NCBI GenBank assembly: GCA_026399025.1
Contig: JAPLRU010000085.1
Location: forward strand, 1-36,457
Reading direction: 5' to 3'
From: Methylobacter sp.
GTDB taxonomy: Bacteria; Pseudomonadota; Gammaproteobacteria; Methylococcales; Methylomonadaceae
Length of the DNA stretch: 36,457 nt
The notes below the pieces were generated by a model, which was not told the origin of the DNA, did no database searches, and saw only the letters and a list, made by a program, of their open reading frames with translations. The translations under genes were made by a program, and so were the position numbers. Below are positions 25,867 to 36,173 of the stretch, piece after piece. The stretch's first letter is position 1, and the number at the start of each line of letters is the position of its first letter.

Positions 25867-27436
25867 ATCGAATCAAATCGTAGTTATAGTCGGTTGTACC
25901 CATACCTTTGGTTTCTTTATCCAACTGTTCCAGGATGGCGTTAACCAAGGTTGTCAGCATATAAATAGCGCCTTCATAACCCAGCGTTGTCATTCTGTGC
26001 AGATGGTGTCTGTCAAAGATCGGGAAACCGATGCGGATTAACGGTACTTCAAACTCTTCGCCTTTGTAGAAAGTATCGCGTTGGATGAACTTGCCGTAAG
26101 AGTTGCCAATCATGAAATCCGGTTTGTTGGTAAACACCAATGAACGGAAATGCCACAAGTCTTTGCCGATATGGACGACAGTTTTTTGTCCATAAGGCGA
26201 ATCTTTCAACATCTTATCCATCGCTTTTAACCAACGTTTGTTGGCATGATTGCATAATACATCGGCAGGCTCGGCACCCATTTCCAGCAGGAATTTGGTC
26301 ATGCCCATGACGAAATCGGCATCGCCGTACAAGGAGAACTTTTTGCCGTGCATCCAAGTATGCGAGTCAGTCATCATGTCCACTAAACGGCCACGTTCCA
26401 ATTCCAAAGAAGCGGGAATCGGTTTGCCGGTCAGTTCGGAGATTTTCATCAGGAAGTCATCGGTCCACTCCAGACCCATCGGAATATTGATGGCTGTAGC
26501 AGGTTGATGCCAAATATTTTGTACGAACTTCTTAGTTTTTTCCAACTGCCAAGGTTGCAGCAATAAAGTATCGATTGCATTAGGCGCGTCTTTCAGTTCA
26601 GCTTGGGTCGTGCCGCCCGCATACATGCGGAAAGTGCCGTCAGCCGGGGTATCCAATACTTCGGAAGGATCGCTCATTAAGCTGTAATCAACGCCCATTT
26701 CTTTCATCATGCGGTGCATGACGCGGAAGTTGCCCAGATAGGTTTCAAAGCCCGGAACCAGGTTGATCTTGCCGTTTGAACCGACTTTCTTGTCGTCCAT
26801 ATGGTTCAGCGTGAAATACTTGATCATGCCTTCGAACATATTGTCCCAACCGGTAGTATGGCTGCCGACAAAGCTTGGCGTATGAGCAAAAGGCGTCGGA
26901 TAGTCTTGTTCGACATGTCCGGCTTTTTTAGCGTTATTGATGAACGCGTTTAAGTCGTCACCGATAACTTCAGCCATACAGGTTGTTGACACGGCAATGA
27001 TGTCGGGTTTGTACAATGCTTTGGCATTTTCCAAGCCGGCCATCATATTTTTTTGTCCGCCGAAAACCGCCGCATCTTCTGTCATAGAGTCCGATACGCA
27101 AGCGACAGGCTCTTTAAAATGACGGTTGAAATAAGTACGGAAATAAGCGACGCAACCTTGCGAACCATGAACATAGGGCATGGTCTTCTCAAAGCCTAAT
27201 GCGCATAATACAGCGCCTAAGGGTTGACAAGCTTTAGCAGGGTTTACTGTTAACGCTTCACGGTTAAAATTGAGTTCTTGGTATTCTTTAGTGGTTGTCC
27301 ACTGAAACACTTCATCAATTTTTTCTTGAGGATGACGTTCTTCATAAGCTTCACGCTTATTGGCCAAGCTCTCCTTGTATTCATCGTTACGGAATAAAGG
27401 ATAGCTGGGTTGTATGTTTTCGACTTCTTGACTCAT
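25865..27436 (-). CDS. nifK: Nitrogenase molybdenum-iron protein beta chain
   Basis: 523 residues, full length. It forms the MoFe protein with NifD and shares the P-cluster. Ligands fall at the same numbers as in Azotobacter: C70 (AKACQPLG), C95 (GSQGCVAYF), C153 (STTCMAEVIGDD) and S188. The start has AGGAGA 5 bases upstream. It follows nifD after an 85-base gap that holds a hairpin. The stop codon TAA runs into the MITE-like element. The gene is expected to be expressed only under nitrogen limitation through the NifA/sigma-54 promoter ahead of nifH. Confidence 0.98.
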   Translation of the reverse strand: MSQEVENIQPSYPLFRNDEYKESLANKREAYEERHPQEKIDEVFQWTTTKEYQELNFNREALTVNPAKACQPLGAVLCALGFEKTMPYVHGSQGCVAYFRTYFNRHFKEPVACVSDSMTEDAAVFGGQKNMMAGLENAKALYKPDIIAVSTTCMAEVIGDDLNAFINNAKKAGHVEQDYPTPFAHTPSFVGSHTTGWDNMFEGMIKYFTLNHMDDKKVGSNGKINLVPGFETYLGNFRVMHRMMKEMGVDYSLMSDPSEVLDTPADGTFRMYAGGTTQAELKDAPNAIDTLLLQPWQLEKTKKFVQNIWHQPATAINIPMGLEWTDDFLMKISELTGKPIPASLELERGRLVDMMTDSHTWMHGKKFSLYGDADFVMGMTKFLLEMGAEPADVLCNHANKRWLKAMDKMLKDSPYGQKTVVHIGKDLWHFRSLVFTNKPDFMIGNSYGKFIQRDTFYKGEEFEVPLIRIGFPIFDRHHLHRMTTLGYEGAIYMLTTLVNAILEQLDKETKGMGTTDYNYDLIR

Positions 27437-27481
27437 GATAATCTCCTACGCGCCACTAATCTGTGGACGACGGTTGAAGGA

Positions 27482-27515
27482 GTAGGAGCGGGCAAGGGGG
27501 AGGACCCGCCCCTAC
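27482..27515 (-). repeat. Hairpin in the nifD-nifK gap
   Basis: GTAGGAGCGGG and CCCGCCCCTAC form an 11-bp stem with one mismatch around a 12-base purine-rich loop. A related sequence (GTAGGAGCGG) occurs at about 30341-30350, so this is probably a dispersed repeat. It may act as an mRNA processing or stability element between the two genes. Confidence 0.6.
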
Positions 27516-27521
27516 ACAAAA

Positions 27522-29003
27522 TTAAGCGCTTGCAGCGACCGCTACGTTAGAACTTTCAGCTGTTTTCCAGGGCACTTTCACTTGTTTCCAGCAAGGGTTA
27601 TTCAGTGTCATGTCCATATCTCTGGCGAAGATGGCAAAGCCGTCATAACCATGATAAGGACCGGAATAATCCCAAGAGTGCATTTGACGGAAAGGAATAC
27701 CCATTTTTTGGAAAATGTACTTTTCTTTGATACCGGAACCGATTAAGTCAGGTTGAACCCGTTTAACGAATTCTTCAAACTCATAACCCGTTACGTCATC
27801 ATAGATCAGGGTAGCGTTACCCATTTCTTTGATAGTACGGTCGTAGTCATCGTTATGGCCGAATTCGTAACCGGTACCGACCACTTCCATGCCTAAGTCT
27901 TCATAGGCGCCGATCACGTGACGCGGACGCAGACCGCCGACATACAACATAACGCGTTTGCCTTGCAGACGTGGTTTGTATTTAGCGATAACCGCATCGT
28001 ATTCAGCTTGGTATTTAGCGATAACTTTTTCAGCGCCGGCTTGAATCGTTTCATCGAATAACGCAGCAATTTTGCGCAGTGATTCAGCAATTTTGGTAGG
28101 ACCGAAGAAGTTGTACTCAATCCAGGGAATCTTGTATTTTTCTTCCATGTGCCGTGCAATGTAGTTCATTGAACGGTAGCAATGGATCAAATTCAATTTC
28201 ACCTTAGGTGTTTTTTCCATTTCCGCAATGGTGCCGTCGCCGGACCATTGAGCAACTACGCGTAAGCCCATTTCTTCCAGCAAAGTACGTGAAGCCCATG
28301 CGTCACCGCCGATGTTGTAGTCACCGATAACAGCGACATCATAAGGCGTAGTGGCAAAAGTCTCGTCACCGTCACGGTTTTCCAATACCCAGTCACGAAT
28401 CGCATCGTTAGCGATGTGATGGCCCAGTGATTGGGAAACGCCGCGGAAACCTTCGCAACGAACCGGCACAACAGGCTTGCCGATTTCTTTGTTGGCTTTT
28501 TTGGCGACCGCTTCAATATCGTCTCCAATCAAACCGATCGGGCATTCCGATTGAATACTGATACCTTTGTTTAATGGGAACAATTCTTCGATTTCGTGCA
28601 TGATTTTGGCAAGTTTTTTATCGCCGCCGAAAACGATGTCTTTTTCGGTGAAATCGGAAGTAAAGTTCATGGTGCCGAAGGTATTGATGCCGGTAGTACC
28701 TACATAATAGTTACGACGACCGGCGCGGGAATATTGTCCGCAACCGACCGGGCCGTGCGAGATATGAATCATATCTTTAATCGGGCCCCAAACCACACCT
28801 TTAGAACCTGCGTAAGCGCAACCACGAATGGTCATTACGCCGGGCTGGGACTTACGGTTTGAGGTAATGCATTTATTCGATTTTTCCAAAGATTGATCGT
28901 TAACCGCCAAATGTTTCGCGCGATCTTTTCTTGCTTGTTCGGGATAGACTTCCAGCACTTCTTGAATAAGCGCTTCGGTCTCTTCTTTTGTTAGAGCTGC
29001 CAT
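27522..29003 (-). CDS. nifD: Nitrogenase molybdenum-iron protein alpha chain
   Basis: 493 residues, full length. P-cluster ligands C62 ([10 protein letters not shown]), C88 (GPVGCGQYS) and C154 ([11 protein letters not shown]), and FeMo-co ligands C275 ([10 protein letters not shown]) and H442 ([14 protein letters not shown]), are all at Azotobacter positions. H195 (SLGHH), involved in substrate reduction, is also present. It reduces N2 at the FeMo-cofactor with electrons from NifH. The ribosome site is AGGAGA. The C-terminus has a short Ala/Val-rich extension. This is the Mo nitrogenase; no VnfG/AnfG delta subunit is nearby. Confidence 0.98.
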   Translation of the reverse strand: MAALTKEETEALIQEVLEVYPEQARKDRAKHLAVNDQSLEKSNKCITSNRKSQPGVMTIRGCAYAGSKGVVWGPIKDMIHISHGPVGCGQYSRAGRRNYYVGTTGINTFGTMNFTSDFTEKDIVFGGDKKLAKIMHEIEELFPLNKGISIQSECPIGLIGDDIEAVAKKANKEIGKPVVPVRCEGFRGVSQSLGHHIANDAIRDWVLENRDGDETFATTPYDVAVIGDYNIGGDAWASRTLLEEMGLRVVAQWSGDGTIAEMEKTPKVKLNLIHCYRSMNYIARHMEEKYKIPWIEYNFFGPTKIAESLRKIAALFDETIQAGAEKVIAKYQAEYDAVIAKYKPRLQGKRVMLYVGGLRPRHVIGAYEDLGMEVVGTGYEFGHNDDYDRTIKEMGNATLIYDDVTGYEFEEFVKRVQPDLIGSGIKEKYIFQKMGIPFRQMHSWDYSGPYHGYDGFAIFARDMDMTLNNPCWKQVKVPWKTAESSNVAVAASA

Positions 29004-29063
29004 GAGTGTCTCCTACTTATGCCGTGGGTAATCCCCCAACAGACAAGGTTTTAGGACTAAAAT

Positions 29064-29094
29064 CCGTAGAGATGCAAAAATTGCATCTCTACGG
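29064..29094 (-). repeat. Perfect hairpin in the nifH-nifD gap
   Basis: CCGTAGAGATGCAA, loop AAA, TTGCATCTCTACGG: a perfect 14-bp stem with a 3-base loop, 11 bases after the nifH stop. It probably stabilises or punctuates the nifH message; nifH mRNA is often made in excess over nifDK. The sequence resembles dispersed palindromic repeats of this group rather than a classic terminator, as no T-run follows. Confidence 0.75.
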
Positions 29095-29105
29095 TTGTTC
29101 ATTTA

Positions 29106-30005
<900 letters not shown>

Positions 30006-30038
30006 TTAGGACGTTGTTGTTAATGACATTATGGATAA

Positions 30039-30054
30039 AGCAAGGGGTGTGCCA
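30039..30054 (-). promoter_or_regulatory. Sigma-54 (-24/-12) promoter of nifH
   Basis: On the - strand TGGCAC-ACCCC-TTGCT, an exact match to the TGGCAC-N5-TTGCW consensus. The GG (-24) is at 30053-30052 and the GC (-12) at 30041-30040, placing the start of transcription near 30028 and giving a leader of about 38 bases. Confidence 0.93.
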
Positions 30055-30150
30055 ATTGCTTGAATTGATGTTATCTTGTTGAATTATATTGATTATTGTT
30101 GTTTGTTGCGAGGGCGGGGAGCGTTGTCTTTCAAACATTTTGTTGTGTTC

Positions 30151-30166
30151 TGTAGGCTTGACAACA
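30151..30166. promoter_or_regulatory. NifA upstream activator site
   Basis: TGT-AGGCTTGACA-ACA matches the NifA site TGT-N10-ACA exactly and lies about 97 bases upstream of the -24 element, within the usual range. An AT-rich stretch between them (about 30070-30100) could bind IHF, but no full IHF consensus was found. The rest of 30167-30536 contains no gene that I can support; hemF's promoter must lie there but is not clear. Confidence 0.85.
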
Positions 30167-30506
30167 GTGGGGTTATTTAACTGTCGGACAATTTTTCGTA
30201 GGTAGGCAGCAACTCCTCACTACTTACGACGAGTCAAGTGAAAATGGAACGCGGATGATCACGATAAACACAGGGAGTACGCTAAAATGAATTTCAAGCG
30301 CGACGGGGTATGTAGCCCATAAGCCACTGCCGTTAAGTATTGTAGGAGCGGACTATCGATGAAGGTGCGCAACTCAGCAATGCCGGTCAAAGGTCGCGGG
30401 CATCATTACTTTAAGTAAGGCCTATTAATAAGAGGCCGATGGCGATACGAACACGAAGAAAAAAGCTGAAAATTTCATGTCTTGGTGTGATATGGTTTTA
30501 ACTTAA

Positions 30507-31451
<945 letters not shown>

Positions 31452-31563
31452 CCGGGCGCAATCGCACGGCACGACCAGATACAATGTTGTTGACTTAAGT
31501 GGTACAAAGCCCTCTCGGCAATTGCTCCTGCATTGCTCTACCTCCTGCATCCTTGCAAGTCGT

Positions 31564-31650
31564 CCAGAGGGAGAGGGTTGGGTGAGGGGAAATTAGAACA
31601 AGTAAAAAAAAGCTTATTTGAATCCCCTCATCCCAGCCTTCTCCCTCTGG
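31564..31650. repeat. Long imperfect inverted repeat between hemF and cydD
   Basis: A CCAGAGGGAGAGGGTTGGG arm continuing to TGAGGGGA (31564-31590) pairs with a matching arm ending CTTCTCCCTCTGG (31623-31650), with a 32-base AT-rich loop. Such CCCTCTCC-rich palindromes are common dispersed repeats. It may serve as a terminator for hemF. The rest of 31452-31766 shows no gene. Confidence 0.7.
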
Positions 31651-31766
31651 AGAAGGAGCGTTCCCTCTTAAATCAACAGTATTGACTCCCAGATAACCCT
31701 CTCAAGAACTCTCATCAAAGCCGGTGTGCTAGGCTCGTACTCTCATCAAACAAATGGTGTAACCCC

Positions 31767-33515
31767 GTGCAGTTAACAGAAACAGACAATCAAGCCTATT
31801 TCGATAAAAACAAGGCTAGGGAGAAAACCTGTGCTGCTTGGCTAAAACAGCAAAGTAAAACGGTTCGCAAACCTATCCTATTGGCGGCTATCGCCGGTAT
31901 TAGCAACGGCTTGGGCGTGATTATTCAATCCGCCGCGCTGGCTTATATCCTGCAAGCCGTTATGATCGACAAACTGCCGTGGTCCGCTCTAATGACCCCA
32001 TTGATCGTGTTGGCAGCCGTTTTCATCTTGCGTAGCGTCTGCGTTTATTGGCATCAAACATCGGGATTTGAAGCCGGAGCGCAAGTCAGGACAGCGCTAA
32101 GACAACAACTGTCCGACCGCTTTTTAGCGCTGGGACCCAGTGCCGTTAAACAGCGCCAAAGCGGTGAGTTGGCGGCCGTTACCTTGGAACAGGTCGATGC
32201 GCTGGAAAATTATTTTTCGCGTTATGTGCCGCAACAAATGATCGTCGGGGTGTTGCCGATCATCATGATTATCGTGGTCATGCCGGTCAATTGGGTAGTG
32301 GGCTTGATCTTTTTAGTGACCGGTCCGCTGGTGCCGATTTTTATGGCTTTAGTCGGCATGGGCGCGGCTTCCGCGAATCGCAGTCAATTTCTGGCGATGG
32401 CGAGAATGAGCGGTTATTTCCTTGACCGTTTACAAGGCTTGACGACATTAAAGCTGTTCGGTCAGGCGGCTCAGGAGCTAAGCCGCATCAACACGATGGC
32501 CGACGGTTTTCGGGAGAAAACCATGGCGGTGTTGCGCATCGCGTTTTTATCGTCGGCCATTCTGGAATTTTTCAGTGCGATTGCGGTTGCGCTGGTGGCC
32601 GTTTATGTCGGGCTGGGCTTATTAGGACAGATTCATTTCGGCCCCGCTGAACACATCAGTTTAAGCGAAGCGCTGTTCGTGCTGCTGCTGGCTCCGGAAT
32701 TTTTTATGCCGCTCAGGCAATTGGCAATTAACTATCATGACCGGGCTGCGGCATTGGGTGCGACTGACGCTATTTTAACGATACTGGAGCAAGATGCCGT
32801 AGGATGTGCCGACGAAGGAGGCGCATCAATCGCGAACGATGCGCTTCGTACCTCAGCGGCATCCTACGGCAATTTGCTGATCGAATTGAATAATGTCAGT
32901 AAGTGCTATGGCAAGCGGCAGGTCTTAACAGACATCGATTTTAAAATTGAAAGTGGCGAGAAAATTGCGTTGGTCGGTGAATCCGGGGCCGGTAAAACGA
33001 CGTTGTTAAATCTGTTATTAGGCTTTGAGTCAGCCACCGCAGGCCGGGTGTTGCTGAACGGCCAACCAGTTAGCCGGGAGTCCGCGGCAAAAGCCATCGC
33101 ATGGGTAGGGCAAAATGCCTACATTTTCCACGGCAGTATCAAAGACAATATTGCACTGGCCGATCCCGATGCGTCCGAACAAAACATAATTAATGCGGCA
33201 CAGGCGGCAGGCGTCACCGAGTTCAGCGCCCAATTGCCCGACGGTTTACTGACTTCGATTGGCGAACGCGGCTATGGTTTGTCAGGCGGGCAAGTACAAA
33301 GAATCGCGTTGGCCAGGGCATTTTTAAAAAATGCCGACATTGTGTTGCTGGATGAGCCGACCGCCAATCTCGATGCCGCCAATAAAGCGCTGCTCTTGGA
33401 CAGAATCGATCAGTTGTTTGCAGATAAAACCCTGATTATCGCCAGCCATGACCGGGAAGTGATGCATAGAATGGGCAGGCGCATCACATTGCAGCAAGGA
33501 CGGTGGGTGTTATGA
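31767..33515 (+). CDS. cydD: ABC exporter CydDC, subunit CydD
   Basis: 582 residues: an N-terminal membrane domain (six predicted helices, about residues 35-330) and a C-terminal ATPase. Walker A GESGAGKTT is at about 403-411, followed by signature LSGGQ and Walker B VLLDEPTANLD. CydDC, a heterodimer in the inner membrane, exports glutathione and cysteine (haem has also been proposed) and is required to assemble cytochrome bd oxidase. The linker between the two domains (about residues 343-369) is encoded by a REP pair built in frame, which adds a stretch not expected in the family. The cydC start overlaps the stop by ATGA. No cydAB is in the window. Confidence 0.93.
   Translation: MQLTETDNQAYFDKNKAREKTCAAWLKQQSKTVRKPILLAAIAGISNGLGVIIQSAALAYILQAVMIDKLPWSALMTPLIVLAAVFILRSVCVYWHQTSGFEAGAQVRTALRQQLSDRFLALGPSAVKQRQSGELAAVTLEQVDALENYFSRYVPQQMIVGVLPIIMIIVVMPVNWVVGLIFLVTGPLVPIFMALVGMGAASANRSQFLAMARMSGYFLDRLQGLTTLKLFGQAAQELSRINTMADGFREKTMAVLRIAFLSSAILEFFSAIAVALVAVYVGLGLLGQIHFGPAEHISLSEALFVLLLAPEFFMPLRQLAINYHDRAAALGATDAILTILEQDAVGCADEGGASIANDALRTSAASYGNLLIELNNVSKCYGKRQVLTDIDFKIESGEKIALVGESGAGKTTLLNLLLGFESATAGRVLLNGQPVSRESAAKAIAWVGQNAYIFHGSIKDNIALADPDASEQNIINAAQAAGVTEFSAQLPDGLLTSIGERGYGLSGGQVQRIALARAFLKNADIVLLDEPTANLDAANKALLLDRIDQLFADKTLIIASHDREVMHRMGRRITLQQGRWVL
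32795..32871. repeat. REP pair (BIME-like) inside cydD
   Basis: Two REP-like units in inverted orientation: TGCCGTAGGATG at the left end and CATCCTACGGCA at the right end form perfect 12-bp outer arms. The inner GATGCGCTTCGTACCTCAGC half matches the complement of the REP copies near the effectors at many positions (TTCGT-x-CCTCA core). The reading frame stays open through all 77 bases. Confidence 0.8.
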
Positions 33516-35230
33516 AAGATTTATGGTTTTTCCTGAAATTATTCAAAATGCATAGCGCTTGGTTAGCGGGAGGGATTATGTTGTCATTGCTGACCGCATT
33601 GGCTTCCATCGCGCTATTAACCCTATCGGGCTGGTTTATCAGCGCTTCGGCTATCGCCGGATTGGTGGCTGTCGACGGCACTACCTTGGCTTTTAATTTC
33701 ATGCTGCCCGCCGCGCAAATACGCGCTTTGGCGATTACCCGCACGGTCGGGCGCTACGGCGAGCGGGTAGTGACGCATGAAGCGACTTTTCGGGTATTGG
33801 CCGGGATACGCGGCTGGTTTTTTCAACAGCTTATTCCGCTGGTTCCGGGCCGATTGTCGGCGTTGCGTAGCGGCGATTTATTGTCGCGCATGACTGCGGA
33901 TATTAACGCGTTGGATGCCTTGTATTTACGGCTGCTGGCGCCTGCCGTGGTCGCGGCAATCGGCGTCAGCGCGGTGACTGTGTTTTTGGCTAGGTATGCG
34001 CCGGTCATCAGCCTGACTACCGGTTTTATGTTGATCATTGCCTCGGTGTGGGTGCCGTGGGTTTTCAATCGTTTGGGCCGTGTCGGAGCTGAAGAGATCG
34101 TCGTCTTGGCGGCAAATTTCCGGATTCGGCAACTCGATATGATGCAAGGACTGGCGGATTTAATCGCCAACCAGGCTTACGGACGGTTTAGCGATAAGCT
34201 GGGCCAATTTTCCGACTTAATGATTAACACCCAGCGCCGGAATAATCGCTTGTCCGCGCTTTCTTCCGCATTCGGTTTATTGTTGTCGCAGTTCGCATTA
34301 TTCATCGCGCTGGTGCTTGCGGCGATTGCCTTTAAAGACGGCCTGTTATCGGGGCCGGACGCGGCGGTGGTCGTGTTCTGCGTGATTGCGGCTTTTGAGT
34401 TAGTCATGCCCTTGCCGCAAGCCATGCAAATGCTCGGAAAAACCCAAAAAGCCGCCCGGCGTATCAGACAAGTTGCCGAAATGCCGCCGACCATTACCAA
34501 GCCGAATCAGCCGTTGGCATTGCCTAAGCGCTATGATTTACAGTTAAATGATGTGAGTTTTCGCTATCAGGACCGGCAGGGCAGGGTGCTGGAAAACATC
34601 AACCTGACTATCCCGCAAGGCAGCAAAATCGCCATTATCGGCCCCAGCGGTTCGGGCAAGACCAGTTTATTACACCTGTTAATGCGTTACTACGACCCTG
34701 AACAAGGCTGTGTTTTATTGGCCGGGCAAAATATCCGGCAGTTCGATGCCGATGAATTAATGACCTGTTTCGGCGTATTGTCCCAGCGCAGTCAATTGTT
34801 TGCGGCCAGTATTAAAGAAAACCTGTTAATAGCCAAACCGAAGGCTTCGGCAACAGAACTGAATGCTGCGGTTAAAGCCGCGGGATTGGAAACATTTATC
34901 GGTGATTTGCCGGAAGGTCTTGAAACGTGGGTCGGGGAAAGCGGCGTCAAAGTGTCGGGCGGAGAAGCGCGGCGTATTGCCCTGGCGCGGCTTTATCTTA
35001 AAAATGCGCCGATATTGATTCTGGATGAGCCCACCGAAGGTTTGGACAGCGACACGGAGCGGGATGTATTCGACGCGTTAGCGGATTTTGCCAAGGATAA
35101 AACCGTGGTGATGGTGACGCACCGCGAGGCCGGGTTAGGCTTGGTCGACGTTGTTTACGGCATGGAGCGGGGGAATTTGTCTCGTTCTCGCGCGCCGCGT
35201 GGTAACGAGAGTAATACTGTGGCTTCGTAA
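33512..35230 (+). CDS. cydC: ABC exporter CydDC, subunit CydC
   Basis: 572 residues from the ATG that overlaps the cydD stop (a GTG 9 bases earlier is possible). The N-terminal membrane domain opens with WFFLKLFKMHSAWLAGGIML and a conserved LLTLSGWFISASAIAGL. The C-terminal ATPase has Walker A GPSGSGKTS (about 377-385), signature VSGGEARR and Walker B ILILDEPTEGLD. It pairs with CydD to export thiols to the periplasm for cytochrome bd assembly. The last 15 or so residues (Ser/Arg-rich) look unconserved. In nitrogen fixers such as Azotobacter, cytochrome bd protects nitrogenase from O2, which would give this location some meaning. Confidence 0.93.
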   Translation: MKDLWFFLKLFKMHSAWLAGGIMLSLLTALASIALLTLSGWFISASAIAGLVAVDGTTLAFNFMLPAAQIRALAITRTVGRYGERVVTHEATFRVLAGIRGWFFQQLIPLVPGRLSALRSGDLLSRMTADINALDALYLRLLAPAVVAAIGVSAVTVFLARYAPVISLTTGFMLIIASVWVPWVFNRLGRVGAEEIVVLAANFRIRQLDMMQGLADLIANQAYGRFSDKLGQFSDLMINTQRRNNRLSALSSAFGLLLSQFALFIALVLAAIAFKDGLLSGPDAAVVVFCVIAAFELVMPLPQAMQMLGKTQKAARRIRQVAEMPPTITKPNQPLALPKRYDLQLNDVSFRYQDRQGRVLENINLTIPQGSKIAIIGPSGSGKTSLLHLLMRYYDPEQGCVLLAGQNIRQFDADELMTCFGVLSQRSQLFAASIKENLLIAKPKASATELNAAVKAAGLETFIGDLPEGLETWVGESGVKVSGGEARRIALARLYLKNAPILILDEPTEGLDSDTERDVFDALADFAKDKTVVMVTHREAGLGLVDVVYGMERGNLSRSRAPRGNESNTVAS

Positions 35231-35324
35231 ACTCTGTGAAGAAACGCGCTCGAAGTTGCGGTCTTACAGAGTTCAGCCCATTTTGCTATTCATATAAAAG
35301 ATCATTAGACCGCTAATCACTGCG

Positions 35325-35349
35325 GATATACAATAAATATATGTATATC
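35325..35349. promoter_or_regulatory. Candidate operator of the toxin-antitoxin operon
   Basis: GATATACA and TGTATATC form a perfect 8-bp inverted repeat with a 9-base AT spacer, 22 bases before the antitoxin start. AbrB-fold antitoxins usually bind such palindromes to repress their own operon. The AT-rich centre may also hold the -10 box. Confidence 0.6.
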
Positions 35350-35370
35350 TTTTTAACCTGGGAGTCTGTC

Positions 35371-35604
35371 ATGCAAGTTGCTAAATGGGGTAATAGTCTG
35401 GCTGTAAGATTGCCTGCGCCGGTTGTTGAAGCGCTTCAACTTAAAGAAGGCGATGACATCGAGATTCATATCGCCGGTGAGCGGGTTTTCGAGCTTGAGA
35501 AAAAAGCCGGTCCGCAAGAGTTGTTAGCCCGATTGCGCAAATATCGGGGGCGTTTACCCGCCGACTTCAAGTTAGACCGCTTGGAAGCCCATGAAAATCG
35601 ATAG
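35371..35604 (+). CDS. vapB: AbrB/MazE-type antitoxin (VapB)
   Basis: 77 residues. The N-terminal half is an AbrB/MazE DNA-binding fold (MQVAKWGNSLAVRLPAPVVE, then LKEGDDIEI), a swapped-hairpin dimer. The C-terminal half would wrap around and neutralise the toxin. The start at 35371 is taken because GGGAG lies just upstream; the frame is open 10 codons further. The stop overlaps the toxin gene by 14 bases. Expected to repress its own promoter, alone and with the toxin. Confidence 0.88.
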   Translation: MQVAKWGNSLAVRLPAPVVEALQLKEGDDIEIHIAGERVFELEKKAGPQELLARLRKYRGRLPADFKLDRLEAHENR

Positions 35605-36001
35605 GCCGTTTTTCGATACCAATGTTTTATTGTATTTGTTGTCGGAAGATAACCTTAAAGCGGATCGTGCCGAAGCGATTATTGCTTCGGGCGGCATCAT
35701 AAGCGTTCAGGTGCTGAATGAATTTGCCTCGGTCGCATCGCGAAAATTGAGGATGAGCTATGTCGAAATACGCGATGTACTGGCAACGATACGCGCCGTA
35801 TGTCAAACCCAAGCGCTGACTGTCGATACCCATGATCGGGGGCTGGATATTGCGGAACGATTCGGTTTTTCTCTGTACGACAGTATGATCGTCAGCTCTG
35901 CGCTTCAATGCGGTTGCAGCGTTTTGTATTCGGAAGATATGCAGCATAATCAAAAAATCGATGCGCAATTGCTGGTTATAAATCCTTTTTTGGATAAGTA
36001 A
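35591..36001 (+). CDS. vapC: PIN-domain toxin (VapC)
   Basis: 136 residues, full-length PIN-domain ribonuclease. The acidic metal-binding residues are visible: D9 (FFDTNVLLYLL), E44 (VLNEFASV), D97 (LYDSMIV) and D116 (YSEDMQ). VapC toxins cut tRNA or rRNA with Mg2+ or Mn2+. The gene overlaps its antitoxin, as is usual for vapBC, so both are made together. All four residues intact suggests an active toxin. Confidence 0.9.
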   Translation: MKIDRPFFDTNVLLYLLSEDNLKADRAEAIIASGGIISVQVLNEFASVASRKLRMSYVEIRDVLATIRAVCQTQALTVDTHDRGLDIAERFGFSLYDSMIVSSALQCGCSVLYSEDMQHNQKIDAQLLVINPFLDK

Positions 36002-36173
36002 GGAAGAGCTAACAGGACTTGTAGTATGCAATGCTTTTTTTGATTGAAGGTCTAGTGTTGATACACAGACTCAGCGATAAGGCGACTGTTGCCTCGTTTA
36101 CGGCGGCTGTGAATCATTGTTACACGGTCTGAAAATACAGGAGCCATCATGACAATCATTACCTTCGATATAA

